The notes under the pieces: model-generated | Told to the model about the DNA's origin: nothing | What the model saw: the letters and a program-made list of their open reading frames with translations, nothing else | The model's database searches: none | Shown: positions 1 through 8,892 of the stretch, piece after piece | Layout of the letters: each line of letters starts with the position of its first letter | How positions within the stretch are numbered: the first letter of the stretch is position 1 | From: Desmonostoc muscorum FACHB-395 | GTDB lineage: Bacteria > Cyanobacteriota > Cyanobacteriia > Cyanobacteriales > Nostocaceae | DNA length: 64,000 nt | Direction of reading: 5' to 3' | Assembly (NCBI RefSeq): GCF_014698035.1 | Contig: NZ_JACJSF010000005.1 | Location: forward strand, 1 to 64,000 | Position numbers and translations under genes: made by a program

Positions 1-386
1 AATTGCCGTAACATGAAGCCAATCAAACCAAAGGCTCCGTGTAGGGCAACGAATGGCCACAAGCCACCCAGTTGGAACCAACGGGTGAGGTCGCCTTGGG
101 CTTCTGGGCCCCACAACAGCAATAGGGAATGTCCCATGCTGTCGGCTGGGGTGGATACTGCCACTGTTAGGAAGTTAGCACCTTCTAGGTAGGAGGAGGC
201 TAATCCGTGGGTATACCAAGAGGTGACGAAGGTGGTGCCGGTCAGCCAACCGCCTAGTGCTAGGAAGGCGCAGGGGAACAATAGTATCCCTGACCAACCT
301 ACGAATACGAAGCGATCGCGCTTGAGCCAGTCGTCTAGAACGTCAAACCACCCTCTACTGGGCGCACGTCCAACTGCGATGGTCAT
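1..386 (-). CDS. psbD: Photosystem II D2 protein, 5' part
   Basis: D2 is a reaction-centre core subunit of photosystem II in the thylakoid membrane; with D1 it binds P680, pheophytin and quinone QA. The minus strand reads from an ATG at 386 (preceded by AGAGG) into a protein starting [20 protein letters not shown], then the first membrane span and the conserved stretch [20 protein letters not shown]. 128 complete codons are present out of about 352 usual residues; the gene runs off the left edge, so it is partial only because of the window. In cyanobacteria psbC usually follows and overlaps psbD; that part is outside. Divergent from ycf4 across about 680 bases. Identification is very secure. 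Confidence 0.97.
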   Translation of the reverse strand, partial: MTIAVGRAPSRGWFDVLDDWLKRDRFVFVGWSGILLFPCAFLALGGWLTGTTFVTSWYTHGLASSYLEGANFLTVAVSTPADSMGHSLLLLWGPEAQGDLTRWFQLGGLWPFVALHGAFGLIGFMLRQ

Positions 387-1064
387 CGGACTAAAATCCT
401 CTTTTTTTACTAAAATTGCAACGTTTCTAAGGCAATACGGAGAGCCAATGTAACCGGCTGCCGTGAGGAATTAACGTTTTTTTTGACAATCTCAATAGCT
501 TAAAAGCGACTGAGATTCTGAGAAGTTGCTGACCTGTGAAATCAGCATTTCTCTTTCTTTATGCCATTACACGTACCATCGGCTAGTAATCTAGCTTGTG
601 GTAACTTAATGATTCTTAACTTATCACACTACTCAGGGTTTTTGCCTGACACACAGAAGCAAATCAGGCATGAAACACGAACCTTATAAATAATATGAAT
701 ATCAGAAATTTTACAATTTGACACAACTTTTCTCAGAAATGTAAGAAAATTTAGTCTAGATGGACGTAGGTAGGTAACTCATTCCCAAGAGGTCAAAAAG
801 ACGCAGGGGCAGGAAAGAGAGAATTTTTATCGGCCAATGAGTAAAAAAATTGTAACCGTGCCCTCACAAATAGATTATATGGGTCGCAGGAGGCAGGAGC
901 GCAGCTGAGTTTTTGTCAACAATGTTTGGTAAAATAATCAAGCAGCAGACCCTCTAAAGTGTTCTTTAGTTGAATGACTAGCCTTCAATTTAGTCAAGTT
1001 CTGTCTAGTAGCATTCAGTGTACGAGTATTTCACAGCGAGTATCTCACAGGCAATTGTAGTTCA
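387..1064. other. Divergent intergenic region psbD/ycf4
   Basis: About 680 bases with no supportable gene. It must contain the psbD promoter and 5' leader (reading left) and the ycf4 promoter (reading right). The sequence is AT-rich with some purine-rich runs near 860-900. I could not pick a convincing -35/-10 pair by eye, so no promoter is called. Confidence 0.5.
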
Positions 1065-1634
1065 ATGACGACATCAACAACGATTAACAAAGGCGATCGC
1101 CTCCTGCATCAAAATGTTCTCGGTTCTCGTCGGTTCAGTAACTACTGGTGGGCAACTATTGTTACCTTGGGAGCAAGCGGCTTTTTACTGGCTGGGATAT
1201 CCAGCTACTTAAAAGTTAATTTACTCATAGTTTCCGATCCAACTCAACTAGTATTTGTCCCCCAAGGATTGGTGATGGGGTTATATGGTGCTGCTGGCTT
1301 GCTATTAGCCACATACCTATGGCTAGTGATTTTATTGGATGTGGGTGGTGGCTACAACGAATTTAATCAGGAAACTGGCACAATCAAAATCTTCCGTTGG
1401 GGTTTTCCCGGCAAAAATCGCCGAATTGAGATTGATAGCCGCATAGAAGATGTGCAATCTGTGCGAATAGCTGTCAAAGAAGGTCTTAATCCCCTTCGCG
1501 CCCTCTATCTACGCATTAAGGGGCGGCGAGATATTCCTTTAACACGGGTTGGACAACCCTTATCTTTAACAGAGTTAGAAACAGAAGGTGCGAAGTTAGC
1601 CCGCTTTTTGGGAGTATCGTTAGAAGGACTTTAA
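1065..1634 (+). CDS. ycf4: Photosystem I assembly protein Ycf4
   Basis: Ycf4 is a thylakoid membrane protein that helps assemble photosystem I. The 189-residue length fits the family. Two hydrophobic spans are visible (about residues 28-48 and 68-92), followed by a soluble C-terminal domain with the family-like stretch GGYNEFNQETGTIKIFRWGF and a later VRIAVKEGLNPLRALYLRIKG. The ATG start at 1065 has no strong Shine-Dalgarno sequence. It stands opposite psbD; both serve photosystem biogenesis. Confidence 0.95.
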   Translation: MTTSTTINKGDRLLHQNVLGSRRFSNYWWATIVTLGASGFLLAGISSYLKVNLLIVSDPTQLVFVPQGLVMGLYGAAGLLLATYLWLVILLDVGGGYNEFNQETGTIKIFRWGFPGKNRRIEIDSRIEDVQSVRIAVKEGLNPLRALYLRIKGRRDIPLTRVGQPLSLTELETEGAKLARFLGVSLEGL

Positions 1635-1762
1635 GAGATTAGGGTAGAGGGTAAAGGTTACAGGGTACAGATTATTCCCTATCACCTGTTAGCTGTCACC
1701 TCTCCTCTAATCCCAATTCCCCTGAAAAGGATAAGATACTGTGGTTAAATCAGTAACTTGCA

Positions 1763-2548
1763 ATGCGGTTAAAAATTTCACAATTTTTGCTTTCTTTTGT
1801 GCTTATCAGTGCTGTGATGCTTGGAGGATGTTCAACACAGCAGGTAGCTTCTAATACCTCTTCTCCAACCTCGACAGCTACCTCGACTACCCAGACGACT
1901 ACTGAAGCAACATCTGTATCTCAAACTAGTAGTGAGAGTATTCCTGGAATCGCAGGTTTACCACGTCTTGAAGGTAAGGCGACTGTGGTAATGACGGTTA
2001 AAGGTTCGCCCATTACTATCGAAGTAGACGGCACTAATGCCCCCATTACAGCTGGTAACTTCGTAGATTTAGTTCAAAAGGGCGTTTACGATGGTTTAGC
2101 TTTCCATCGAGTTGTACGCGAACCCCAACCGTTTGTAGTTCAAGGGGGCGATCCCCAAAGCAAAGACCCGAAAGTTCCAGCAGATCAGCTGGGAACCGGT
2201 AGCTATATTGACCCAAAAACGGGAAATGCTCGCTATATACCTTTAGAAGTTAAGCCGAAAGGTTCGGATACTCCGCTTTACAACAAACCATTTGATGCTA
2301 CTGCTCAACCCGTCGTATTACCCCATAAACAGGGTGCAGTAGCGATGGCGCGATCGCAAGCACCAGATTCGGCTTCTGCTCAGTTTTACTTTGCTTTGGC
2401 GGATCTAGCCTTCTTGGATGGTAACTACGCCGTGTTTGGCAATGTCACTCAAGGCTTGGATGTAGTGAACAAAATTCAGCAAGGCGATCGCATTGATTCT
2501 GCTAAAGTCACCCAAGGGGCTGAAAATCTGAAAACAGCAGGGCAGTAG
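1763..2548 (+). CDS. Cyclophilin-type peptidyl-prolyl isomerase, lipoprotein
   Basis: Predicted cis-trans prolyl isomerase acting outside the cytoplasm. A signal peptide ends in a lipobox, LGGC near residues 20-23, so the mature protein should be lipid-anchored. A Ser/Thr-rich linker (about residues 24-60) precedes the cyclophilin fold: the [19 protein letters not shown] segment carries the FHR catalytic arginine and the QGGD motif, followed by [20 protein letters not shown] and a FAVFG-like strand (NYAVFGNV). 261 residues. It is followed by a purine-rich tandem-repeat spacer before the next gene. Family assignment is firm; the substrate is unknown. Confidence 0.9.
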   Translation: MRLKISQFLLSFVLISAVMLGGCSTQQVASNTSSPTSTATSTTQTTTEATSVSQTSSESIPGIAGLPRLEGKATVVMTVKGSPITIEVDGTNAPITAGNFVDLVQKGVYDGLAFHRVVREPQPFVVQGGDPQSKDPKVPADQLGTGSYIDPKTGNARYIPLEVKPKGSDTPLYNKPFDATAQPVVLPHKQGAVAMARSQAPDSASAQFYFALADLAFLDGNYAVFGNVTQGLDVVNKIQQGDRIDSAKVTQGAENLKTAGQ

Positions 2549-2554
2549 GAAGAG

Positions 2555-2634
2555 AGCAGGGGGAGCAGGGGAGGCAGAGGAAGCAGGGGGAGAATAACTA
2601 CTAACTCCTAACTTTTAACTCCTAACTCCTAAAT
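2555..2634. repeat. Low-complexity / short tandem repeat spacer
   Basis: The gap between the cyclophilin and ketoacyl-synthase genes is made of degenerate AGCAGGGGG-type units followed by AACTCCTAACTTTT-type heptamer-like units. Such short tandem repeats are common between genes in heterocystous cyanobacteria. The ketoacyl-synthase start codon lies 3 bases beyond the repeat, so its leader is formed by repeat DNA. Confidence 0.6.
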
Positions 2635-2637
2635 TTA

Positions 2638-3786
2638 GTGAAAGTTCTTGTCACTGGTATTGGTCTTGTTTCTGCCTTGGGTGGAAGTTTAGAGGATAGT
2701 TGGAAAAATCTGATAGCAGGTAAATCTGGAATTAGGTTACATCAGCCATTTCCAGAAATAAAATCACTTCCTCTAGGTTTAATTGCTCAACAACCATCTG
2801 AGTTGGCAATGTTAACTCAAATGGTTGTTACTTCTGCTTTGCGAGATGCTGGGTTAGTTCCACCTTTAGCTGATTGTGCTGTCGTCATTGGATCGAGTCG
2901 CTCTTATCAAGCATCTTGGGAGATGTTGGCGCGGCAAATGTATAAAGATGCGGAAAATTTGTCCGTTTCTGATTTTGGAAATTGGTTAGATATATTACCT
3001 CATATCAATGCGATCGCAGCTGCAAGACAAATCGGTGCAACAGGTATGGTTTTGGCACCGATGGCAGCTTGTGCAACTGGAATTTGGTCTATCGCCCAAG
3101 CAGCTTTGCTTATCCAAACTGGGCAATGCCAACAGGCGATCGCAGGCGCAGTGGAAGCACCGATTACACCCCTAACTTTAGCTGGATTTCAGCAGATGGG
3201 TGCTTTGGCGAAAACTGGGGCTTATCCCTTTGATTTGCAGCGAGAAGGCTTAGTTTTGGGCGAAGGTGCAGCTGTGTTTGTCTTGGAATCCGCAGAGTTG
3301 GCAAAACAGCGTCAAGCAAAAGTTTATGGTGAAATTCTCGGTTTCGGCTTAACTAACGACGCATATCATAGTAATTCACCGGAACCTGAAGGGAAAAGTG
3401 CGATCGCAGCTATCAAACAATGTCTAGAACGTAGTTGTCTATCACCAAGCGATATTGATTACATTCATGCTCATGGCACAGCAACCCAGCTAAATGACCA
3501 GATGGAGAGTATGGTAATTCAGCGTTTGTTTCCCCAAGGCGTGGCAGTTAGTTCGACCAAGGGAAGCACAGGTCATACATTAGGAGCATCAGGAGCATTA
3601 GGCGTAGCTTTTTCTCTCATGGCATTAAAACATCAAATATTACCACCTTGTGTAGGATTGCAGCAGCCAGAATTTGATTTAGAAATCGTTACAGCAGCAC
3701 GTTTAAGTAAAATTAGGCAGGTTTTATGTTTGAGTTTTGGCTTTGGTGGACAGAATGTAGCGATCGCGTTAGCTAAGTTCCCCTAG
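2638..3786 (+). CDS. Beta-ketoacyl-ACP synthase (FabF-like)
   Basis: A condensing enzyme of the KAS I/II thiolase fold, joining malonyl-ACP to an acyl chain. Visible catalytic features are the nucleophile Cys145 in PMAACATG, the first His in HAHGTATQLND (about 279), and the second His in KGSTGHTLGASGA with its preceding Lys. The GTG start at 2638 is chosen because the protein then begins KVLVTGIGLVSALGG, the normal KAS N-terminus. At 382 residues it is shorter than typical FabF (about 410-415). It is a solitary gene with no ACP or other fatty-acid genes beside it, so it may be a second, specialised synthase rather than the housekeeping fabF. Confidence 0.87.
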   Translation: MKVLVTGIGLVSALGGSLEDSWKNLIAGKSGIRLHQPFPEIKSLPLGLIAQQPSELAMLTQMVVTSALRDAGLVPPLADCAVVIGSSRSYQASWEMLARQMYKDAENLSVSDFGNWLDILPHINAIAAARQIGATGMVLAPMAACATGIWSIAQAALLIQTGQCQQAIAGAVEAPITPLTLAGFQQMGALAKTGAYPFDLQREGLVLGEGAAVFVLESAELAKQRQAKVYGEILGFGLTNDAYHSNSPEPEGKSAIAAIKQCLERSCLSPSDIDYIHAHGTATQLNDQMESMVIQRLFPQGVAVSSTKGSTGHTLGASGALGVAFSLMALKHQILPPCVGLQQPEFDLEIVTAARLSKIRQVLCLSFGFGGQNVAIALAKFP

Positions 3787-3924
3787 TACTTTGTACCTAC
3801 AGCACAATATAAAATATAAAACTGTAACAAAAACTACAAAATTCCTATTTTTCTCAAAAAAAGGATAAGCTAGTTACAGAATGATATCCGGTTCGTAAAG
3901 ATACCGTGATTAGGAGAAAATTTT

Positions 3925-5214
3925 ATGATTTCAAAATCACTACTACCGCTAGAACCTGCTTCTCCAGCGCATATATGCCCATTTGACCAAGCCTGTAGTT
4001 ACTTAGAAGCGGCAGCTAAAGAATTAAATTTAAATCAAGGTTTGCTGGAAATCCTCAGCCACCCGCGTAAGGTTGTCACAGTTTCCATTCCCGTGAAACT
4101 AGATGACGGGGAAATACAGGTTCTCGCTGGACACCGGGTACAGCACTGCGATGTCTTAGGCCCTTACAAAGGTGGAATTCGTTATCATCCGGCTGTGACA
4201 TTGCGCGAAGTATCGGCTTTGGCAATGCTGATGACCTGGAAATGTGCATTGTTGGGTATTCCTTATGGTGGTGGTAAGGGTGGCATTGCCATAGATCCAA
4301 AACGCTACAGTGTTGGCGAATTAGAGCGAATCAGCCGCCGTTATATCAGCGAGTTAATTAAAGATATTGGGCCTTCTGTAGATATTCCTGCGCCAGATAT
4401 GGGTACTTCAGCCCGTGAGATGGCTTGGATGATGGACACTTACTCTGTGAATGTCGGTAATGCTGTACCAGGGGTTGTGACTGGGAAACCGCTTTCCATT
4501 GGTGGTTCATTGGGACGCGAAATGGCAACCGGACGTGGCGTGATGATTACTGTGCGTGAGGCGCTGGCAGATCAAGGTAAATCCTTGGCAGGAGTGCGAG
4601 TAGCAATTCAGGGTTTTGGTAATGTAGGTGGTGCTGCTGCTGAATTACTATATGAAGCAGGCGCGAAAATTATCGCTGTTTCAACAGGTGCTGGGGGAAT
4701 ATTTTCCGAAGTTGGTCTTGATATTCCCGCGTTGAAAATCTACGCTGCTGAAAACCGCAAGAGTATTGTAGGTTTCCCGCAATCTATACCAATTAGCAAT
4801 GCAGATTTATTAGCTTTACCTTGCGATGTCTTAATACCAGCAGCTTTAGAAAACCAGATCACTGAAGAAAATGTGAATCAGGTGCAAGCGCAAATTGTCG
4901 CAGAAGCAGCTAATGGGCCACTTACTCTTGAGGCTAGCTTGTCTCTAGAGGAACGGGGTGTGATAGTACTACCAGACATCTTAGCGAATGCCGGCGGTGT
5001 GGTAGTTAGCTATTTGGAGTGGGTACAGGGTCTTTCTTACGTATTTTGGGATGAGGAGCGAGTTAACCGCGAAATGGAGCATTTGATGGTGCAAGCCTAC
5101 CGCAAGGTGATTCAGCAGTCTAATAAGCGGCAAATTTCTTTAAGATTAGCAGCTTACACTTTAGGGGTGGGTAGAGTTTCCCAGGCCCTAACTGACAGAG
5201 GTCTTTATCCTTAA
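3925..5214 (+). CDS. gdhA: Glutamate dehydrogenase (Glu/Leu/Phe/Val dehydrogenase family)
   Basis: Interconverts glutamate and 2-oxoglutarate plus ammonium using NAD(P)H. At 429 residues it matches the hexameric family. Substrate-site motifs are PYKGGIRYHP and PYGGGKGGIAIDP with the catalytic-site lysine, then PAPDMGTSAREMAWMMDTYS. The Rossmann dinucleotide site is VAIQGFGNVGGAAAELLYEAG. The ATG has a good ribosome site (AGGAG about 8 bases upstream). In cyanobacteria this enzyme is accessory to GS-GOGAT. Coenzyme specificity cannot be read from sequence by eye. The amino-acid preference within the family is inferred. Confidence 0.9.
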   Translation: MISKSLLPLEPASPAHICPFDQACSYLEAAAKELNLNQGLLEILSHPRKVVTVSIPVKLDDGEIQVLAGHRVQHCDVLGPYKGGIRYHPAVTLREVSALAMLMTWKCALLGIPYGGGKGGIAIDPKRYSVGELERISRRYISELIKDIGPSVDIPAPDMGTSAREMAWMMDTYSVNVGNAVPGVVTGKPLSIGGSLGREMATGRGVMITVREALADQGKSLAGVRVAIQGFGNVGGAAAELLYEAGAKIIAVSTGAGGIFSEVGLDIPALKIYAAENRKSIVGFPQSIPISNADLLALPCDVLIPAALENQITEENVNQVQAQIVAEAANGPLTLEASLSLEERGVIVLPDILANAGGVVVSYLEWVQGLSYVFWDEERVNREMEHLMVQAYRKVIQQSNKRQISLRLAAYTLGVGRVSQALTDRGLYP

Positions 5215-5256
5215 TATTTAGGAAGATACAACATTTTGAATTGAATAGACCAGATG

Positions 5257-5289
5257 TGTAGGGGTGCAAGATTATATTGTGCCCCTACA
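5257..5289. terminator. Hairpin between convergent genes
   Basis: Inverted repeat with arms TGTAGGGG and CCCCTACA around an AT-rich loop. It lies between the converging gdhA and oxidoreductase genes, so it could end transcription from either side, although no long T tract follows. It belongs to the same GTAGGGGC...GCCCCTAC palindrome family as 19513-19540. Confidence 0.5.
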
Positions 5290-5384
5290 ATTACATGGCG
5301 ATCGCTGCAATCTTCGATTCAAGATACACATTTAGGAGCATACAGCTAGCTTTACACTCCTAACTGTGTATCTGTTATTACTTA

Positions 5385-6503
5385 CTACTCACCAGAAGGG
5401 GAAGCAGCATGAATTAAATCTGGCTTCTTCTCAGCAGGAGGAAGTTCAATAGCTTGAGTCGATGTGGGACGTTGATGGCGAGCGCGAGTTTGGATCTGCA
5501 CAGGTTTACCCATCTCAATTGACTGATAAAGTGCTTGAATGATCGAAACATCAATCAACCCTTCTGTCCCAGATGGCTCAGGGTCTTTATCTTGGAGAAT
5601 ACAATCAGAGAAGTAGGTAAATTCAGCTGCTAGTTGGTCATGATCCTCAAAGGTACGCTCTTGAGTTTCACCATTAATTGTCAAATAATGCTTGATTTCC
5701 CCCTGCCAAGGATAGGCAGGTTCTACTCGTAAATCTCCTTTAGTAGCTACAACCTGATAGGTTGAAACATTTGCCCCTCCAAAACTACAGGTAAATGTTG
5801 CCAATCGCTCGTTGGGAAAACGCAAAGTGACACTAGTCATTTCTTCCACTTCGCTGAAACGTTGTTCTCCCTTATTGGCAGCTACAGCAAATACTTCAAT
5901 TGGTTCATCTTGAAATAGATAACGTACAGCATTAATGCAGTAAATGCCTATATCATAAAGCGTGCCACCACCAGTTACATCTCGTAAACGAATATTGCCT
6001 TCTTCTACTTGTTGACTAAAAACCGAGTTGAAAATACGTGGTTCACCAATTTGCTTCGAGCGGAGAATTTCGACTGCTCGTAAATTGGCTTCTTCTAAAT
6101 GTAAGCGATAGGCAATCATCAGCTTGACATTATTATCATTGGCAGCTTTAATCATTGCCTCACACTCTTCTTCTGTCACTGCCATTGGCTTTTCACACAA
6201 TACATGAATTGCCTGATTAGCAGCCCGCACAGTGTAGTCACAATGCAAGTGATTAGGTAATGCAATATAAACTGCATCAACCTCACCGCTTGTGAGACAG
6301 TCTTCATACTCCTCGTAAGAGTAAGTATGCTTAATGCCATACTTCTTGCTCAGTTTTTCGCTTTTAATGGGGTCATCTGAAACCAGTGCCACTAATTCTG
6401 AGTTTTTGGCGTGGATAAAGGAAGGTAAGGCGGCTTCTTGAGCAAACCAACCTAAACCAACAACAGCATAACGAATTTTGCGCTTACCATTTGTAGCAGT
6501 CAT
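5385..6503 (-). CDS. Gfo/Idh/MocA family oxidoreductase
   Basis: NAD(P)-dependent sugar or polyol dehydrogenase family. The N-terminal Rossmann fold shows YAVVGLGWFAQEAALPSF; the family motif CEKPMAVTEEECEAMI contains the EKP lysine; the C-terminal alpha/beta domain includes GGGTLYDIGIYCINAVRYLF, where the D and H/Y region normally contacts substrate. 372 residues. Start ATG at 6503 is supported by GAGAGGAG just upstream. Substrate unknown; glucose-fructose oxidoreductase-like enzymes are the nearest general group. Convergent with gdhA and probably independent. Confidence 0.85.
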   Translation of the reverse strand: MTATNGKRKIRYAVVGLGWFAQEAALPSFIHAKNSELVALVSDDPIKSEKLSKKYGIKHTYSYEEYEDCLTSGEVDAVYIALPNHLHCDYTVRAANQAIHVLCEKPMAVTEEECEAMIKAANDNNVKLMIAYRLHLEEANLRAVEILRSKQIGEPRIFNSVFSQQVEEGNIRLRDVTGGGTLYDIGIYCINAVRYLFQDEPIEVFAVAANKGEQRFSEVEEMTSVTLRFPNERLATFTCSFGGANVSTYQVVATKGDLRVEPAYPWQGEIKHYLTINGETQERTFEDHDQLAAEFTYFSDCILQDKDPEPSGTEGLIDVSIIQALYQSIEMGKPVQIQTRARHQRPTSTQAIELPPAEKKPDLIHAASPSGE

Positions 6504-6601
6504 TTTTCTCCTCTCTGATAAAGGAATATTTTGCTTAATGCACCAATTACCTTTGAATTAGGACTAACTGTTTATACAAATACTGAGAAGAACTTAGGTT
6601 C

Positions 6602-7090
6602 CTATATTGCTAATGCAGCTTCTACATTTGACACCAACTTAGCTTTGGTTTCCTGAAACTCCTGTCCCAATTCAGTTAGCTCTTTATCACTCATACATTC
6701 GCGCACAGCATTAAAAATTTCGCTTTCTTCTTCTTCTGCATGATGCTCAAATGTTTCCTTCAATTCGCTCATTTTTTCTTTAAACTCAGGATCGGTAGGT
6801 TTAAGCGCCTTAATCTCTTCTAAAATAACTGCAACTTCTTCATGCTCTTCTTCAGCTTCTTCAACATATTGTTCAGTTTCTTCGTATTCTCGCAAAGCTG
6901 GGTAGAAAACTAATTCTTCAGTTCTGGCATGTAATATCAACGCTACATAGATTTGATTGAATTGTTCAACTAATTTTGCACCCTTAGCTTTTTCTACTTC
7001 TTCAAAAAGCTTCTCAACTTGACGATGCTCTGCTTCAATTAATGCCAAAATATCTGTTGCTTTTTCTTTATTAGCTTTAGTTTTAGGCAT
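6602..7090 (-). CDS. Hemerythrin-like HHE domain protein
   Basis: Small, acidic, all-helical protein expected to bind a di-iron centre (oxygen, NO or redox sensing, or iron handling). Iron-ligand patterns are visible in order: EAEHRQ, HARTEELVFYP (HxxxE), EEEHEEV, and FEHHAEEEESEIF. 162 residues with many Glu. Lies 98 bases downstream of the oxidoreductase start on the same strand and may share transcription with it. The exact role is not deducible. Confidence 0.85.
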   Translation of the reverse strand: MPKTKANKEKATDILALIEAEHRQVEKLFEEVEKAKGAKLVEQFNQIYVALILHARTEELVFYPALREYEETEQYVEEAEEEHEEVAVILEEIKALKPTDPEFKEKMSELKETFEHHAEEEESEIFNAVRECMSDKELTELGQEFQETKAKLVSNVEAALAI

Positions 7091-7169
7091 TTTCTTTTCC
7101 CTTCGTAATTATCAATTTTTAGGGCTGAGAATTTGGAGGTTGATGAATGGGATCTTGTATATTCTCTAT

Positions 7170-7479
7170 AAATTGATAAATTAAAACCTCATTCTTTCAG
7201 TAAGCTTTACTTTAGACTTAAGGAATATTTCCGCTATTGCACCGTAACTGGAATTCATAACCTCAGCATGATGGATACTGAGTATGTAGCGTTAGCAGCC
7301 CAAGAATACGGCTCAATCGTCAACCATACGACCTGTGAACGTCCCAAAGGTGGCTATGGCAGTAAGATGATGAGTGCGATGCGGGTGAATGGGAAATGTC
7401 AGCTTTGCCTAATGGACAAGTGCAAGTCACACTGAGTTGGCGTTTACCCTCAGTCGATCTGGCTAAATTAAAAAAATAG
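7170..7479 (+). pseudogene. Frameshifted gene remnant of unknown family
   Basis: Between the hemerythrin-like gene and DUF29 an open frame without a proper start reads about DKLKPHSFSKLYFRLKEYF, then MMDTEYVALAAQEYGSIVNH and CERPKGGYGSKMM. Near 7385-7395 the coding sense shifts frame and continues as EMSALPNGQVQVTLSWRLPSVDLAKLKK, ending at the TAG at 7477-7479. Both halves look protein-like and neither makes a complete gene alone, which suggests a decayed or frameshifted short gene. I do not recognise the family. A sequencing error could give the same picture. Confidence 0.4.
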
Positions 7480-7497
7480 TAGGAGTTCGGCTAGTCT

Positions 7498-8013
7498 ATG
7501 GTAAAACCAATAATCCAATCAGCAACTCAAACCTTATACGACGAAGATTATTATCTGTGGCTGAGGACAACTATAAATCAACTTCGCACTGGACAGTTTT
7601 CTGCTGTTGATTTGGAGAATTTGTTAGAAGAGTTAGAAAGTATTGGTAGAAGGGAGAAGCGAACAATTGAAAGCTTATTAATTAAGCTTCTTCAACATCT
7701 ACTAAAACTCAAGTGTTGGGATGAAGAACGAGAACGTAATCAAGGATATTGGAAAGGGGAAATCAGGACATTTCGCAGAGAAATTAAAAAAGCTCTGAAA
7801 GATAGTCCTAGTTTGAAACCTTACATTTTAGAAATATTTGATGAATGTTATCAAGATGCAAGACCAGAAGCAAGCGATGCCTACGGCGGTAAACTACGCT
7901 CTCAACTTTCCATTGACATATTTCCTGCTGTACCCATTGGCTCTTTAGAACAAATCTTAGATGAAAACTGGTTTCCTGAATATAACCACAATCATTACGG
8001 TAAACCCGATTAA
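7498..8013 (+). CDS. DUF29 family protein
   Basis: Matches the small cyanobacterial DUF29 family, which is present in many copies in Nostoc-type genomes. Family features are YDEDYYLWLRTTINQLRTGQ, the segment DLENLLEELESIGRREKRTI, and the conserved C-terminal region ending ENWFPE. 171 residues, predicted mainly helical, no signal peptide or membrane span. Function is unknown. It sits 18 bases after the frameshifted remnant, so the two may once have been one transcript. Confidence 0.85.
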   Translation: MVKPIIQSATQTLYDEDYYLWLRTTINQLRTGQFSAVDLENLLEELESIGRREKRTIESLLIKLLQHLLKLKCWDEERERNQGYWKGEIRTFRREIKKALKDSPSLKPYILEIFDECYQDARPEASDAYGGKLRSQLSIDIFPAVPIGSLEQILDENWFPEYNHNHYGKPD

Positions 8014-8053
8014 AATGAATACGCAACTTGGGTTTCCATAGGAGTATGCAGCC

Positions 8054-8716
8054 GTGCAGCCGGACTTAATAGGCTTGGAAATTAGTAAGGGGGAACTAAG
8101 ACGTTTGACTGGATTCGATCCAGAAGACGTTTTTCGACCTTCTGTTCTGCGAGATGGCAAAAAGCGATTAGGGTTTTTTATCAATGAAATGTTGGTGACG
8201 CTGGCGCTAACGCCCATAATTGTGGGTTTTGTTTATGCGTTTATTATTCTGCCAACTATTGGTTCTTCGATTCGACTAGGAATTCTTTTACTAATTTTAG
8301 TGCCAATGCCGATATTAGTGGGGCGATGGCTATGGCGACAATTGACCTGTCCTGAAGGACTGACAATACTTTTAGACGAAGTTGATAAATATCATGACCT
8401 GGTTGCTGCCATCGATATTAATGACCAATTGGCAGCATCAGGAAACGTAGAAAGCAGTATCCATGACCGAGATAAAGTCACCGCCGCCTTACAACTAATT
8501 AGAGAAGATTTAGTCCGCGCTCTGAAAACGGAACGAATTTTGCGAGATAATAAAAAATTGCTTGCTAATAACCAAGAGTTATTTGTGAATAATTTAGCCA
8601 GTCTGCAAGCTTTACAAGTTAGTAGTCAAGCAGGCGAATATGCTCAACTGCTAAATCAATCATTGCAAATTGCGATCGATGTGCAAGCAGAAATCAGAAA
8701 ATTGCACAAAGGCTAA
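8054..8716 (+). CDS. Conserved two-TM protein with C-terminal coiled coil
   Basis: Not a family I can name. A roughly 50-residue cytosolic N-terminus is followed by two membrane spans (about residues 53-74 and 76-96) separated by a very short turn, then a helical domain with coiled-coil character, for example ALKTERILRDNKKLLANNQE. 220 residues. Start ATG at 8054. It follows DUF29 by 40 bases in the same direction. The shape, a membrane hairpin plus cytosolic helices, suggests a scaffold or anchoring role, but that is inference. Confidence 0.65.
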   Translation: MQPDLIGLEISKGELRRLTGFDPEDVFRPSVLRDGKKRLGFFINEMLVTLALTPIIVGFVYAFIILPTIGSSIRLGILLLILVPMPILVGRWLWRQLTCPEGLTILLDEVDKYHDLVAAIDINDQLAASGNVESSIHDRDKVTAALQLIREDLVRALKTERILRDNKKLLANNQELFVNNLASLQALQVSSQAGEYAQLLNQSLQIAIDVQAEIRKLHKG

Positions 8717-8733
8717 GTGGATGTTTGTCAACC

Positions 8734-8857
8734 TTGGGCGACTAGAAGTCGCGGCTACACAGACAAAACCTGCCTCCGCAGGTTATACAACCATTGATTT
8801 TGCATTAGTCTACGGAGGTGGACTTTGCTTGTGTAGTAGCGACTTCTAGTCGCCCAA
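8734..8857. mobile_element. MITE-like element with long terminal inverted repeats
   Basis: The 124-base element is bounded by TTGGGCGACTAGAAGTCGC and its reverse complement GCGACTTCTAGTCGCCCAA. The pairing extends inwards (GGCTACACA / TGTGTAGTA) to about 28-34 bases with few mismatches. An internal hairpin CCTGCCTCCGCAGG lies at the left. No coding capacity. This shape is typical of non-autonomous miniature elements in Nostocales. It ends 35 bases before the acid-sugar kinase ATG and therefore sits in its promoter/leader zone. Confidence 0.75.
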
Positions 8858-8892
8858 TACTTTCCCACAAAACAATCGCCCCGTTGACCTAA

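Noticed and set aside
223..453. 76-residue open frame opposite psbD
   Set aside because: Antisense to a highly conserved gene and low-complexity in composition; psbD clearly codes on the other strand.
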